Source: Flavobacteriales bacterium UBA6057
Lineage (GTDB): Bacteria; Bacteroidota; Bacteroidia; Flavobacteriales_G; Salibacteraceae
Assembly: GCA_002428995.1 (NCBI GenBank)
Contig: DIYJ01000018.1
Coordinates: 1-64,000 of the forward strand
DNA: 64,000 nucleotides
Direction: 5' to 3'
The notes under the pieces are model-generated. The model was not told where the DNA came from. It did not search any database and saw nothing but the letters and a program-made list of their open reading frames with translations. Positions 1-7,768 of this stretch are shown here, piece by piece; position 1 is the stretch's first letter; each line of letters begins with the position of its first letter. Made by a program: the position numbers and the translations under genes.

Positions 1-28
1 ATCACCTAATCACCTAATCACCTGATTG
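1..28. repeat. Family A intergenic repeat, partial copy at window edge
   Basis: Three near-perfect copies of ATCACCTA/ATCACCTG in tandem. On the minus strand this reads as the GATTAGGTGATTAG type of repeat found again at 12907-13066 and 23470-23608. The copy runs off the window. The stop codon and last few codons of the adjacent methyltransferase lie inside it. Confidence 0.6.
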
Positions 29-519
29 TCCGGTTTCTGCTTTACGTGTAGAAAAATCGTTTCACTGCTGCCGTTGCTTAGCTTCACTGTTCGCTTCTCT
101 TCTATGCGCCATGCGGGTACATCGAATTGATGAGTCACGATCCTTGCGCCTGCGGCTAACTCGTTTTCAAGTTTTCTGGAGATCACTCCCAACAGGTTTC
201 GCGAGAGGTAGAGGATCAATGCACTGGCTTGAGATAGATCCGCGTTGTGATAATCCTGCTGGTGCAAGACGATTCGATCAGACAGCCCTGCATCGGCCAC
301 TTTTTGTTGGGCTTCGGCATAGACATCATCCAGGGTTTCATAGCCCATACATGTGACGTCTGCTCTCTGGCAGGCCGCAATCAGCGCCCGCGCATCTCCA
401 CAACCAAGATCCACAACCACATCCCCATCTTTCAGTTGAAGCAAGTCAAGTTTACGCTCTACCAGTTCTTCTGAAGTTGGGTAAAAAGGGTCTGGAACTG
501 GAATGAATGTGTGCTCCAC
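10..519 (-). CDS. Class I SAM-dependent methyltransferase, FAM173-like
   Basis: A 169-residue Rossmann-fold methyltransferase. Motif I is DLGCG at residues 37-41, with an acidic residue ending strand 2 (GYE, residue 61). The N-terminal PTSEELVERKLDLL stretch, and a C-terminal part of the type N-L-L..L..GARIVTHQFD..W, resemble the FAM173/ATP-synthase-c-subunit lysine methyltransferase fold. The substrate of this bacterial member is unknown and a protein lysine is only one possibility. It probably acts in the cytoplasm, as no signal peptide or membrane segment is seen. The last residues (NQVIR) and the stop codon are encoded by the family A repeat, so the natural C-terminus may have been replaced. 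It is divergent from yebC. Confidence 0.8.
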   Translation of the reverse strand: MEHTFIPVPDPFYPTSEELVERKLDLLQLKDGDVVVDLGCGDARALIAACQRADVTCMGYETLDDVYAEAQQKVADAGLSDRIVLHQQDYHNADLSQASALILYLSRNLLGVISRKLENELAAGARIVTHQFDVPAWRIEEKRTVKLSNGSSETIFLHVKQKPDNQVIR

Positions 520-627
520 GGTATGGTTGTGTTGGAGGGATAAAGTTAGTGCCGATCATAGAAACCCGCATGCTGCACTTGCACCTCATTGAGCACAGAT
601 TATTTTTGCGGATCAACCAAAGACAAA

Positions 628-1338
628 ATGGGAAGAGCGTTTGAATACCGAAGAGCTGCTAAAGAGAAGCGGTGGGACAAAATGTCGAGGATATTTCCAA
701 AGCTTGCCAAGGCGATCACCATGGCGGCCAAGGAAGGTGGGATGGATCCCGAAATGAATGCATCGCTGCGGACAGCCATTCAAAATGCGAAGGCGCAGAA
801 CATGCCGAAGGACAACATCGAATCGGCCATCAAGCGCGCAGGCGGAAAAGACGGAAGCGACTACACCGAAGTCAACTATGAAGGCAAAGGACCGCATGGT
901 GTATTGGTGTTTGTGGAATGTGCTACGGACAACAGTACACGCACTGTGGCCAACGTGAAGCACTACTTCAGCAAGTCGGGCGGTGGTTTGGTTCCTACTG
1001 GTTCGCTGGAGTTTATGTTCAATCGGAAGGCTGTTTTCCAGTTTGTCAAGGGTGATGAAATGGACCTTGAAGAGCTTGAGCTTGAGTTGATTGATGCCGG
1101 TCTCGAAGAAATCGAAGAGAACGAGGGCAACGTTTACCTCTACGCTGATTACACCGACTTTGGAACGCTCTCAGCAGCCCTCGAAGAAAAAGGCATAGAA
1201 ACCGAAAAGGCCAACCTTCAGCGCATCCCGACCTCACCCACACAATTCTCAGAAGAGCAACTCGAAGAGATCGAAAAGCTCATCGATAAACTCGAAGAAG
1301 ACGAAGATGTCCAGGCTGTTTACACGAATATTGAATAG
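628..1338 (+). CDS. yebC: YebC/PmpR family protein
   Basis: A 236-residue YebC-family protein. The typical start MGRAFEYRRAAKEKRW fixes the ATG at 628; an in-frame TTG at 589 would add 13 residues that do not look like the family. The three-domain fold is evident: an N-terminal helical part with SRIFPKLAKAITMAAKEGG, the central NMPKDNIE..IKRA region with YEGKGPHGV, and an acidic C-terminal domain ending in EDVQAVYTNIE. Family members have been described as transcriptional regulators and, more recently, as ribosome-associated translation factors. The sequence alone does not choose between these roles. It stands alone, followed by a repeat-containing gap and the convergent SDR gene. Confidence 0.9.
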   Translation: MGRAFEYRRAAKEKRWDKMSRIFPKLAKAITMAAKEGGMDPEMNASLRTAIQNAKAQNMPKDNIESAIKRAGGKDGSDYTEVNYEGKGPHGVLVFVECATDNSTRTVANVKHYFSKSGGGLVPTGSLEFMFNRKAVFQFVKGDEMDLEELELELIDAGLEEIEENEGNVYLYADYTDFGTLSAALEEKGIETEKANLQRIPTSPTQFSEEQLEEIEKLIDKLEEDEDVQAVYTNIE

Positions 1339-1353
1339 TGAGACTGGGGGCTT

Positions 1354-1373
1354 TTAGCTGCTAGCTATCAGCG
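1354..1373. repeat. Family B repeat (AGCTATCAGC type)
   Basis: Short degenerate copy, TAGCTGCTAGCTATCAGC, 3' of yebC. The same word recurs at 2223-2249, 22563-22602, 57568-57645 and 62908-62966. Confidence 0.55.
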
Positions 1374-1404
1374 GTTTCAAACAAAACCGAACATCCCCCG
1401 AAGT

Positions 1405-1440
1405 CATTGAACCATCTGATGATCTAATCAACTCATCATC
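1405..1440. repeat. Family A repeat, short copy
   Basis: Read on the minus strand, the SDR stop codon is followed at once by GATGAGTTGATTAGATCATC. This shares the core of the longer copies downstream of the MATE gene (13022-13066) and the VWA-like gene (23565-23608). Confidence 0.6.
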
Positions 1441-2210
1441 TATTCGACTGATTGTTCCTCTCGTTTAATGTAGAAGCTATTCGCCTGAGAAGTGGAGGTC
1501 ACCACCAAGTCATTGATGCAAAGGTGTGGAGGCAGTGAAGTAGAGTAATACGTCAATTCTGCGATGTCCTCAGCGCTCATAGGCTGGTAGCCGTTGTATA
1601 CGTTCTTGGCTCTGTCTTCATCTCCGTGGAAGCGCACCAGACTGAACTCGGTTTCAGCAGCGCCAGGGCTGATTTGTGTGACTTTGATGCCTTTCCCCAG
1701 AAGGTCGATACGCATGCCCTTGGTGATGGCATCAACGGCATGTTTGCTGGCGCAGTAAACGTTTCCCCGCTCATAGACTTCCTTGCCTGCCGTTGAACCT
1801 ATGTTCACGATGTGTCCACGTCCGCGCTTTACCATGCCCGGAATAACAGCTTTGGAGACATAGAGCAATCCCTTGACGTTGGTGTCGATCATTTTGTCCC
1901 AGTCTTCGGTGTTTCCATCCTGAATGTGATGCAGGCCGCTGGCCAGTCCTGCGTTGTTTACCAAAATGTCGATGCTTTTCCAGGAAGGGGAGAGGTTGGC
2001 CAGTGCAACGTTCACCTCGTTTTCATGCCTCACATCAAAGGTGAGTGCAAAGACTTCTGCGCCTTCTTTTGTCAAATCGTTCTTGAGCTTTGTGAGCCTA
2101 TCGGTGCGTCTTCCGGTAATAATCACACGATCTCCGGCAGCGGCAAAAATGCGCGCGATGGCTTCTCCAAATCCGGATGTTGCTCCGGTCACTAAAACGG
2201 TTTTTGACAT
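1440..2210 (-). CDS. SDR family NAD(P)-dependent oxidoreductase (YdfG-like)
   Basis: A 256-residue classical short-chain dehydrogenase. TGATSGFG near residue 8 is the TGxxxGxG cofactor site. Later come NNAG, the catalytic Ser in NIGSTAG and the YxxxK pair (YCASK). The GRR after strand 2 suggests NADP(H). The post-catalytic QISPGAAETEFSLVRFHGD stretch is typical of the YdfG/serine-3-dehydrogenase group, which oxidises 3-hydroxy acids or serine; the actual substrate is not shown. The start was placed at the ATG at 2210 (MSKTVLVTG). A longer frame from 2249 would translate a family B repeat (AISYEW) and is probably not used. No operon partner is obvious. Confidence 0.88.
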   Translation of the reverse strand: MSKTVLVTGATSGFGEAIARIFAAAGDRVIITGRRTDRLTKLKNDLTKEGAEVFALTFDVRHENEVNVALANLSPSWKSIDILVNNAGLASGLHHIQDGNTEDWDKMIDTNVKGLLYVSKAVIPGMVKRGRGHIVNIGSTAGKEVYERGNVYCASKHAVDAITKGMRIDLLGKGIKVTQISPGAAETEFSLVRFHGDEDRAKNVYNGYQPMSAEDIAELTYYSTSLPPHLCINDLVVTSTSQANSFYIKREEQSVE

Positions 2211-2222
2211 GGGGGCGAAGGT

Positions 2223-2249
2223 AGCTATCCACTCATAGCTGATAGCCAA
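2223..2249. repeat. Family B repeat between SDR and symporter genes
   Basis: AGCTATCC..CATAGCTGATAGCC, an imperfect inverted pair of the AGCTATCAGC word in the divergent intergenic region. Confidence 0.5.
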
Positions 2250-2292
2250 CTCTTATTGTTGTAATTCGCCAAGCGGATTCATTACTTCGCGC

Positions 2293-3705
2293 ATGCTCAA
2301 GAAAATTCCACTCCACTGGCAGGTCATCATCGCGTTGATCTTAGGAACTATTTACGCCCTCCTTTCCGTGTCGTTGGGATGGAATGATTTTACACTGAGC
2401 TTCATCGATCCTTTTGGCAAGATCTTTATCAATGTGTTGAAGCTGATTGCAGTGCCGCTGGTGCTTTTCAGCATTATTTCCGGAGTTGCGGCCCTCAAGG
2501 ACATCAGCAAACTTGGAAAGATCGGAATCAAGACCCTCCTGTTGTATGTCGGAACCACAGTGGTAGCTGTCACGGTGGGCCTGCTGTGTGTAAACGTCAT
2601 CCAACCGGGAACATTGGTGTCTGAAGAACTGCGCCTCGAAAACCGCATTGGCTATGAGCTATGGGCGCAACAGAACGACATTACCATGCTGGACGGTGTC
2701 TGCGAAAGCTGCAAAGGTGAGAATGCCGCATTGGTAGAAAAGGCGGGAGCGAAAGACAGCGAGGCCAAGAGTAACGACTGGGTGGCGGATAAACTCAACA
2801 AAGCAGAACAAACCAAAGAATACAGGCCATTGCAGCCATTGGTAGATATCGTTCCCAGCAACATTATCAAGGCACTCTTCGATACAAAAATGCTGCAGGT
2901 CATCTTCTTTGCCATCTTCTTCGGAGTGGTATTGGTGATGCTTCCGGAGGAAAAATCTAAACCTGTGGTGGACTTCATCGATGGGGTAAATGAGGTGTTT
3001 ATCAAGATGGTGGATGTGGTAATGAAAGGTATGCCGTTCTTTGTGTTTTGCCTGCTGGCTGGAGCCATTGTGAGCGCAGCCGGAGACGATCCGGATAAGT
3101 TGGCCGAGTTACTTTCATTCTTAGGCTGGTATTCGCTTGCGGTGGTGATTGGCTTGGTGTTCATGATTTTCCTGTTCTATCCAACGCTCATTTCACTCAT
3201 CGTTCGTCCCATGGGATTCATGGCCTTCCTCAAAGGCATCAGCAAGGCTCAATTGACGGCTTTCTCCACCTCTTCCTCAGTGGCTACGCTGCCGGTGACA
3301 CTTCATGCGGTGGAGAACAATCTGGGAGTTTCTAAGCGGACGACAAGCTTTGTATTGCCCATCGGGGCCACGGTAAACATGGACGGTACAAGCCTTTACC
3401 AGGCCGTGGCTGTAGTGGCGCTGGCCCAGTTCCACTTAGTGGATCTCACCTTGATGCAGCAGTTGACCATCGTGGTGACGGCTACGCTGGCTTCCATAGG
3501 TGCCGCTGCGGTGCCTAGTGCAGGCTTAGTGCTGATGATCCTTGTGCTGGAATCTGTGGGCCTGAACCCCGCCTGGATAGCCTTGATCTTTCCCGTAGAT
3601 CGTATCCTGGATATGTGCCGCACGGTCGTGAATGTGACAGGCGATGCCACCGTTTCTACCATTGTAGCAGATAGCGAGGGAGAGTTGCAGGTTCCCAACA
3701 CTTAA
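2293..3705 (+). CDS. Dicarboxylate/amino acid:cation symporter (DAACS family)
   Basis: A 470-residue member of the glutamate/dicarboxylate sodium- or proton-symporter family in the inner membrane. The family hallmarks are clear: a serine-rich re-entrant loop (AFSTSSSVATLPVT), then the NMDGT motif in TM7 (GATVNMDGTSLYQAVA) and the second re-entrant loop (AAAVPSAGLV). It is about 50 residues longer than GltP. The extra length is a charged extracytoplasmic loop at roughly residues 110-170, containing a CxxC (DGVCESCKGE). Substrate could be glutamate, aspartate or C4-dicarboxylates. It starts at an ATG 82 bases from the divergent SDR start and appears monocistronic. Confidence 0.9.
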   Translation: MLKKIPLHWQVIIALILGTIYALLSVSLGWNDFTLSFIDPFGKIFINVLKLIAVPLVLFSIISGVAALKDISKLGKIGIKTLLLYVGTTVVAVTVGLLCVNVIQPGTLVSEELRLENRIGYELWAQQNDITMLDGVCESCKGENAALVEKAGAKDSEAKSNDWVADKLNKAEQTKEYRPLQPLVDIVPSNIIKALFDTKMLQVIFFAIFFGVVLVMLPEEKSKPVVDFIDGVNEVFIKMVDVVMKGMPFFVFCLLAGAIVSAAGDDPDKLAELLSFLGWYSLAVVIGLVFMIFLFYPTLISLIVRPMGFMAFLKGISKAQLTAFSTSSSVATLPVTLHAVENNLGVSKRTTSFVLPIGATVNMDGTSLYQAVAVVALAQFHLVDLTLMQQLTIVVTATLASIGAAAVPSAGLVLMILVLESVGLNPAWIALIFPVDRILDMCRTVVNVTGDATVSTIVADSEGELQVPNT

Positions 3706-3794
3706 GGTTCCTCAAACTTTTAGGGTGCCGGGATGTTTTTCTCACATCCTTTGCATTCACGTATCCGCATTCATCACCACGCAATTTTCACTTT

Positions 3795-4988
3795 TTGAGA
3801 TCTGAACGAGCCATCCTCTATCTGCTGGCTGCAGCACAGTTTACCCACATCATGGATTTCATGATCATCATGCCTTTGGGTGAGATGTTGATGGAAGAGC
3901 TGATGATCAATTCGCAGCAGTTCTCATTCCTTGTCGCTTCCTACACGATCACGGCTGGTGTGTCCGGGTTGATCTCCGCATTCTTCATCGATCGTTTTGA
4001 TCGCAAGAAGTATTTCGTTGCGGCCTACCTCGGATTCTCCATCGGAACCTTGCTGTGCGGCCTTACGGATTCCTTCGAGTTTCTGATCAGCGCGAGGATC
4101 GTGACCGGAGCTTTTGGAGGAATGATCAGCAGCACGGTATTGGCCATTGTTGGAGATGCCATTGCTCCGCAGAGAAGAGCCTGGGGAATGGGAGTAGTGA
4201 TGTCGGCTTTTTCGCTGGCATCTGCGCTTGGCCTTCCGGTTGGTCTGTACTTCGCGTTCAACTTTGGCTGGCAGTGGCCATTTCTTGCTTTGGGCGGAAC
4301 CAGTCTGTTGTTGGCGGTGGCAGTTCAGATGACTCTTCCTCCTGTGAGGAAACACCTAGACGCTCCCGGGCCAAGGGTCAATGCCTTTCATTTCATTCGG
4401 GAGATACCTAAAAACCCAAATCAGTGGATGGCTTTGACGTTCTCCATGCTGATTGTCTTTGGGCAGTTTACGGTGATTCCTTTCATCACGCCTTACCTCG
4501 TAGAGGAAGTCGGATTTGCAAGGGATGAAATCACCTACGTCTACCTTGTTGGTGGTTTGGTCACCATCATTTCAAATCCACGCATCGGCAAGCTGGCGGA
4601 CAGAATTGGTCGTCATAAGGTATTCATTGCAGTAGCCTCACTGTCTATCATACCCTTGCTCGCGCTCACCAACCTTCCTCCGGTTCCGCTGTGTGTTTCG
4701 CTCATTGTGGCTGCTGCGTTCTTTCTCACCATCAGTGGCAGAATGGTCACGGGAACCACCATTGTGACCGGTGTGATCAAACCTCAGAATCGAGGTAGCT
4801 TCATGAGCCTCAACACTTCTGTGCAAAACATGACGGCCGGCATTTCAAGCATTATTGCCGGTGTTTTGGTCATTATTCCAGAGGGAGGCCACGAGGTGAA
4901 TGGCTTTTGGAAGGTCGGTATCCTGGCTTCCTTTTTTACCGTAATAGCGATATGGATGATGACCAGGATTCGATCGCTGGACGAATAG
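3795..4988 (+). CDS. MFS transporter (12-TM, DHA1-like)
   Basis: A 397-residue major facilitator protein with evenly spaced hydrophobic segments. A motif-A-like loop between TM2 and TM3 (FIDRFDRKKYF) and the equivalent second-half loop (GKLADRIGRHK) are visible. The start is a TTG at 3795 (residues MRSERAILYLLAAAQF). The first ATG lies inside TM1, so a non-ATG start is needed. Likely a drug or metabolite exporter of the inner membrane. The substrate cannot be inferred. It is followed 22 bases later by a DUF3052 gene on the same strand, possibly co-transcribed. Confidence 0.85.
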   Translation: MRSERAILYLLAAAQFTHIMDFMIIMPLGEMLMEELMINSQQFSFLVASYTITAGVSGLISAFFIDRFDRKKYFVAAYLGFSIGTLLCGLTDSFEFLISARIVTGAFGGMISSTVLAIVGDAIAPQRRAWGMGVVMSAFSLASALGLPVGLYFAFNFGWQWPFLALGGTSLLLAVAVQMTLPPVRKHLDAPGPRVNAFHFIREIPKNPNQWMALTFSMLIVFGQFTVIPFITPYLVEEVGFARDEITYVYLVGGLVTIISNPRIGKLADRIGRHKVFIAVASLSIIPLLALTNLPPVPLCVSLIVAAAFFLTISGRMVTGTTIVTGVIKPQNRGSFMSLNTSVQNMTAGISSIIAGVLVIIPEGGHEVNGFWKVGILASFFTVIAIWMMTRIRSLDE

Positions 4989-5010
4989 AGCACTTGGCTA
5001 GATTTGCCTC

Positions 5011-5418
5011 ATGCCACCAACTTCAGCCGGTTATTCAGGAACTCCACTTTGGAAAAAGCTTGGGATCAAGGAAGGGCAGAGGATTTTCCTCATCGACCCA
5101 CCAGCCGACTTGAATACCATGCTCCATGGAGCCTTGGATGAAACCGTTCAGGATGAGCAAAAACCGGAAATGGTGCTTTGGTTCACCAACGCTTTTGATG
5201 GACTCAAGGAACGAATGCTCAAGCTTCAAAACACGATGGATCGTTCCGGTGCCATTTGGGTGTGCTGGTACAAGAAGGCCTCCAAAAAGCCAACCGAACT
5301 CTCGGAAGATCTGATCCGGAAAACAGCACTTTCGATGGACCTTGTGGATGTGAAGGTTTGTGCGGTGGATGCTAATTGGTCGGGCTTGAAGCTCATGATT
5401 AGAAAGGAATTACGCTAG
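5011..5418 (+). CDS. DUF3052 family protein
   Basis: A 135-residue soluble protein beginning MPPTSAGYSGTPLWKKLGIK, which matches the opening of the DUF3052 family (AGYSGTPL.KKLGIK.G). The family resembles a small methyltransferase-like alpha/beta fold without a clear cofactor site. The middle has a WVCWYKKASK segment preceded by hydrophobic strands, also typical. No enzymatic function is established. It may share a transcript with the MFS gene upstream. Confidence 0.75.
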   Translation: MPPTSAGYSGTPLWKKLGIKEGQRIFLIDPPADLNTMLHGALDETVQDEQKPEMVLWFTNAFDGLKERMLKLQNTMDRSGAIWVCWYKKASKKPTELSEDLIRKTALSMDLVDVKVCAVDANWSGLKLMIRKELR

Positions 5419-5495
5419 TAGTATCCCCGTTGCTTCGCCATGTTTGGGCAAGAATGCCGTCTTTTGATCGTTGAATCTTCGTTTATTTGCCCCCC

Positions 5496-5984
5496 ATGAG
5501 TTTTCGTTGGTTTTTTTGGACTTTGTTTATTGTTCTGGCATTTGGCGCCTGTAGGAAACCAGGATGTACGGATCCTGCCGCGGCCAACTATGCAAAGGAT
5601 GCCACCAAAGAAGATGGATCCTGCACCTACCGTTACGGCTGCATAGATTCTTCAGCAGTCAATTTCGATACTGCTGCGCTTTTCTCAGATGGTACTTGCA
5701 TTTTCCAGGGACAAGCAGTGCTTTATCTCGCTGAAAAGCTGGAATGCGACACGGTGACCGTAGCCATTGATAACGACAACTTCGCCAAGCTTTCAGTTGT
5801 GTTTGATGTAACTGGAATCGAATGTGGACAGGCCGGAGCAGCAACGTTTCAGCTCGATCCTGGAAACTATACCTACTTTGTTTCCTCTGATGATAGCTGC
5901 AACTGGGAAGGCAATTTCAGTATTACGAGTCGTGGGTGCACCAGCATTCCATTGTCGCAGCCTGACACCGCAACAGCGCCATAA
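5496..5984 (+). CDS. Lipoprotein with GCTDP..DGSC repeats
   Basis: A 162-residue predicted outer-membrane lipoprotein. The start was set at the ATG at 5496 (MSFRWFFWTLF). A hydrophobic stretch is followed by a lipobox (LAFGAC, Cys about residue 19). Next come two copies of the Bacteroidota GC.DP.A.NY..A...DGSC module (GCTDPAAANYAKDAT and GCIDSSAVNFDTAAL). Each has a conserved Cys pair and acidic residues, suggesting small calcium- or disulfide-stabilised units. The C-terminal roughly 85 residues have three further Cys and no recognised domain. Function unknown. It is convergent with the next gene, with 13 bases between stops. Confidence 0.75.
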   Translation: MSFRWFFWTLFIVLAFGACRKPGCTDPAAANYAKDATKEDGSCTYRYGCIDSSAVNFDTAALFSDGTCIFQGQAVLYLAEKLECDTVTVAIDNDNFAKLSVVFDVTGIECGQAGAATFQLDPGNYTYFVSSDDSCNWEGNFSITSRGCTSIPLSQPDTATAP

Positions 5985-5997
5985 TTCTTTCTGATTC

Positions 5998-6972
5998 CTA
6001 TTCCAGGCTTACCCGCATTCCCTTTCGGGCTATTTGGTATCCTTTTTTCTGGACTTCCTTGGTTTGAGGACTGCCTTCATCCAACAGCGGATTGCTGTGA
6101 TTAAGGTGAATGAAATGAACCTTTCTGCGATCCGTTTCGGGCAAGGTATCCATCAACTTCATGCTCTCCACTACAAAAGGGTGGGGGATTTCTGACATGT
6201 CTCGCTCTGGAACCTCTGACTGATCATAGAAGGTGGCATCCAGAAAGGCGTAATCGACTTTTTGAATAAGTTCCAGCACATTGGTGTCCCACTTCTGCCA
6301 TTTATCGATGTCTGGAATGAAGAGTGCTGTTTTCCCTGGGCCGCGAATCTCAAAGCCCACTGTTTCACTGAACTCATCGCGATGCGGAACGGTGAAAGGT
6401 TTGACCACTATTTTCTCCGTCAAAGCAATTTCAGCCTTGTCCTGAAGCATCTTCAATTCCACGTTTTTCAACGAGACAAGCTGACTCCAAGGGCCATTCG
6501 ACTCCAGGAACTGCTTCATTCTTGGCATGGTGTAAACGGGCATTTGATGTGCTCCCAGCGCTTCTCGCCCGAGGTACATCAAGCCTGTGTAATGGCCGAT
6601 GTGAGCGTGGGTTACAAATACTCCATCGGGTAATCGCTTCGCGGGAAGCTCCGTTACCAGTTCTGCGACCTGTGCCGTGAAATCGGGTGTGGCTTCGAAC
6701 ATCCAGCATTGATTTGTTCTTGGGTTGACAAGGCCGAGGCTGACTACTGACCTGGAGTGATCATTCTCTGCGAGCAGTGTAGCGCAGCAAGCCTTCTCGC
6801 ATCCGATGTGCGGAGAGCCGCCATCCTGAGCGGTGCCTAGCACAATGAGGTAGGGAGCCTCAGATTTTGATTCGGAAATCTCCACAGCTTTTTCAGCAGG
6901 AGTGGTCTCAGGTGTTGAAGAACACGAGGCCAGTAAAGCGAGCAAAATCCATCCAAAAAGTGCACAGCGCAT
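5998..6972 (-). CDS. Metallo-beta-lactamase-fold lipoprotein, PqqB-like
   Basis: A 324-residue protein with a lipoprotein signal (LLALLASC, Cys 17) followed by a PqqB-type metallo-beta-lactamase fold. The start of the domain is VLGTAQDGGSPHIGC..ACC. The metal-binding loop is THAHIGHYTG, a variant of THxHxDH in which the Asp is Gly. Later ligands may be HRDE, DATFYD and HLNHSNP near the C-terminus. PqqB itself is cytoplasmic and takes part in pyrroloquinoline quinone synthesis, but no other pqq gene is present and this copy is exported and lipid-anchored. A separate periplasmic hydrolase or oxygenase role is more likely. Confidence 0.8.
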   Translation of the reverse strand: MRCALFGWILLALLASCSSTPETTPAEKAVEISESKSEAPYLIVLGTAQDGGSPHIGCEKACCATLLAENDHSRSVVSLGLVNPRTNQCWMFEATPDFTAQVAELVTELPAKRLPDGVFVTHAHIGHYTGLMYLGREALGAHQMPVYTMPRMKQFLESNGPWSQLVSLKNVELKMLQDKAEIALTEKIVVKPFTVPHRDEFSETVGFEIRGPGKTALFIPDIDKWQKWDTNVLELIQKVDYAFLDATFYDQSEVPERDMSEIPHPFVVESMKLMDTLPETDRRKVHFIHLNHSNPLLDEGSPQTKEVQKKGYQIARKGMRVSLE

Positions 6973-7088
6973 GCTCCGAAGTTAGGCGCTCTTGCCATTG
7001 CTGATTTCAATCGTCTGGAATCTGCTCCATCCGTTTAACCCATTGCCATTCAGGAAAAGGAAGGTTTTCTTTGTGGAAACCAACCACC

Positions 7089-7679
7089 ATGAATCGAGCA
7101 TCTACGGTCGATGAGTACATCGTAAAGAGCCCGCAGTGGGCCGAAGAGCTGATGTTGCTGCGCAGCATTTTGCTGACTACTGAATTGAAAGAAGAAGTGA
7201 AGTGGGGCGGACCGATCTACACGCTCAATGGCAAGAACGTAGTGGGAATTGGAGCCTTCAAAGCATACGTTGGGCTTTGGTTTCACCAGGGAGTTTTTCT
7301 GAAGGATGAAGCAGGTGTGTTGGTCAACGCTGCCGAGGGAAAGACCAAGGGATTGCGACAGTGGCGTTTCCAGTCGATGGGCGAGATTGATCCCAAGCTC
7401 GTGAGTAAGTATGTGGAAGAGGCCATCGAGAATCAAAAGGCGGGTAAAGAAATCAAGCCGGAGCCTAAAAAGGAGGTGGAGTTTGCAGAAGAGCTGGCCG
7501 CAGCGTTGAAGGATGATGCCTTGCGCAAGGCTTTTGAAGCCCTGACTGCTGCAGCACAGCGCGAATACAAAGAGTACATCCAGGCGGCCAAACGCCCCGA
7601 AACCAGGGTAAAGCGGGTAGAGAAAATCACACCCCTGATCCTGGAAGGCGTAGGACTGAACGATAAGTACCGGAAGTAA
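7089..7679 (+). CDS. DUF1801 / YdeI-OmpD-associated family protein
   Basis: A 196-residue cytoplasmic protein. The N-terminal part (VDEYIVKSPQWAEELMLLR, then EEVKWGGPIYTLNGKNVVGI) is a DUF1801 fold of the SufE/frataxin-like type. The C-terminal part (LKDDALRKAFEALTAAAQREY then AKRPETRVKRVEKITPLI) is the YdeI bacteriocin-protection type segment. This two-part arrangement is common in Bacteroidota. A molecular role is not established. The ATG at 7089 is preferred over a GTG at 7071, since MNRASTVDEYI matches the family start. Confidence 0.8.
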   Translation: MNRASTVDEYIVKSPQWAEELMLLRSILLTTELKEEVKWGGPIYTLNGKNVVGIGAFKAYVGLWFHQGVFLKDEAGVLVNAAEGKTKGLRQWRFQSMGEIDPKLVSKYVEEAIENQKAGKEIKPEPKKEVEFAEELAAALKDDALRKAFEALTAAAQREYKEYIQAAKRPETRVKRVEKITPLILEGVGLNDKYRK

Positions 7680-7722
7680 ATTAGCCATCATCACTTTGGT
7701 GCCGAAGCTTCAGCGTAGGAAC

Positions 7723-7768
7723 CTATCAGCCGTCAGCTTTGATCCTTGATCCTTAGTCTTTGATCTTT
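7723..7768. repeat. Family B/D repeat at gene end
   Basis: CCTATCAGCCGTCAGC followed by three loose copies of TTGATCCTTGATCCTTAG. On the minus strand it supplies the last four codons (KIKD) and the stop of the adjacent secreted-protein gene. Confidence 0.5.

Noticed and set aside
5998..6972. Part of a pyrroloquinoline quinone operon
   Set aside because: No pqqA, pqqC, pqqD or pqqE is in the surrounding genes, and the protein is a lipoprotein.
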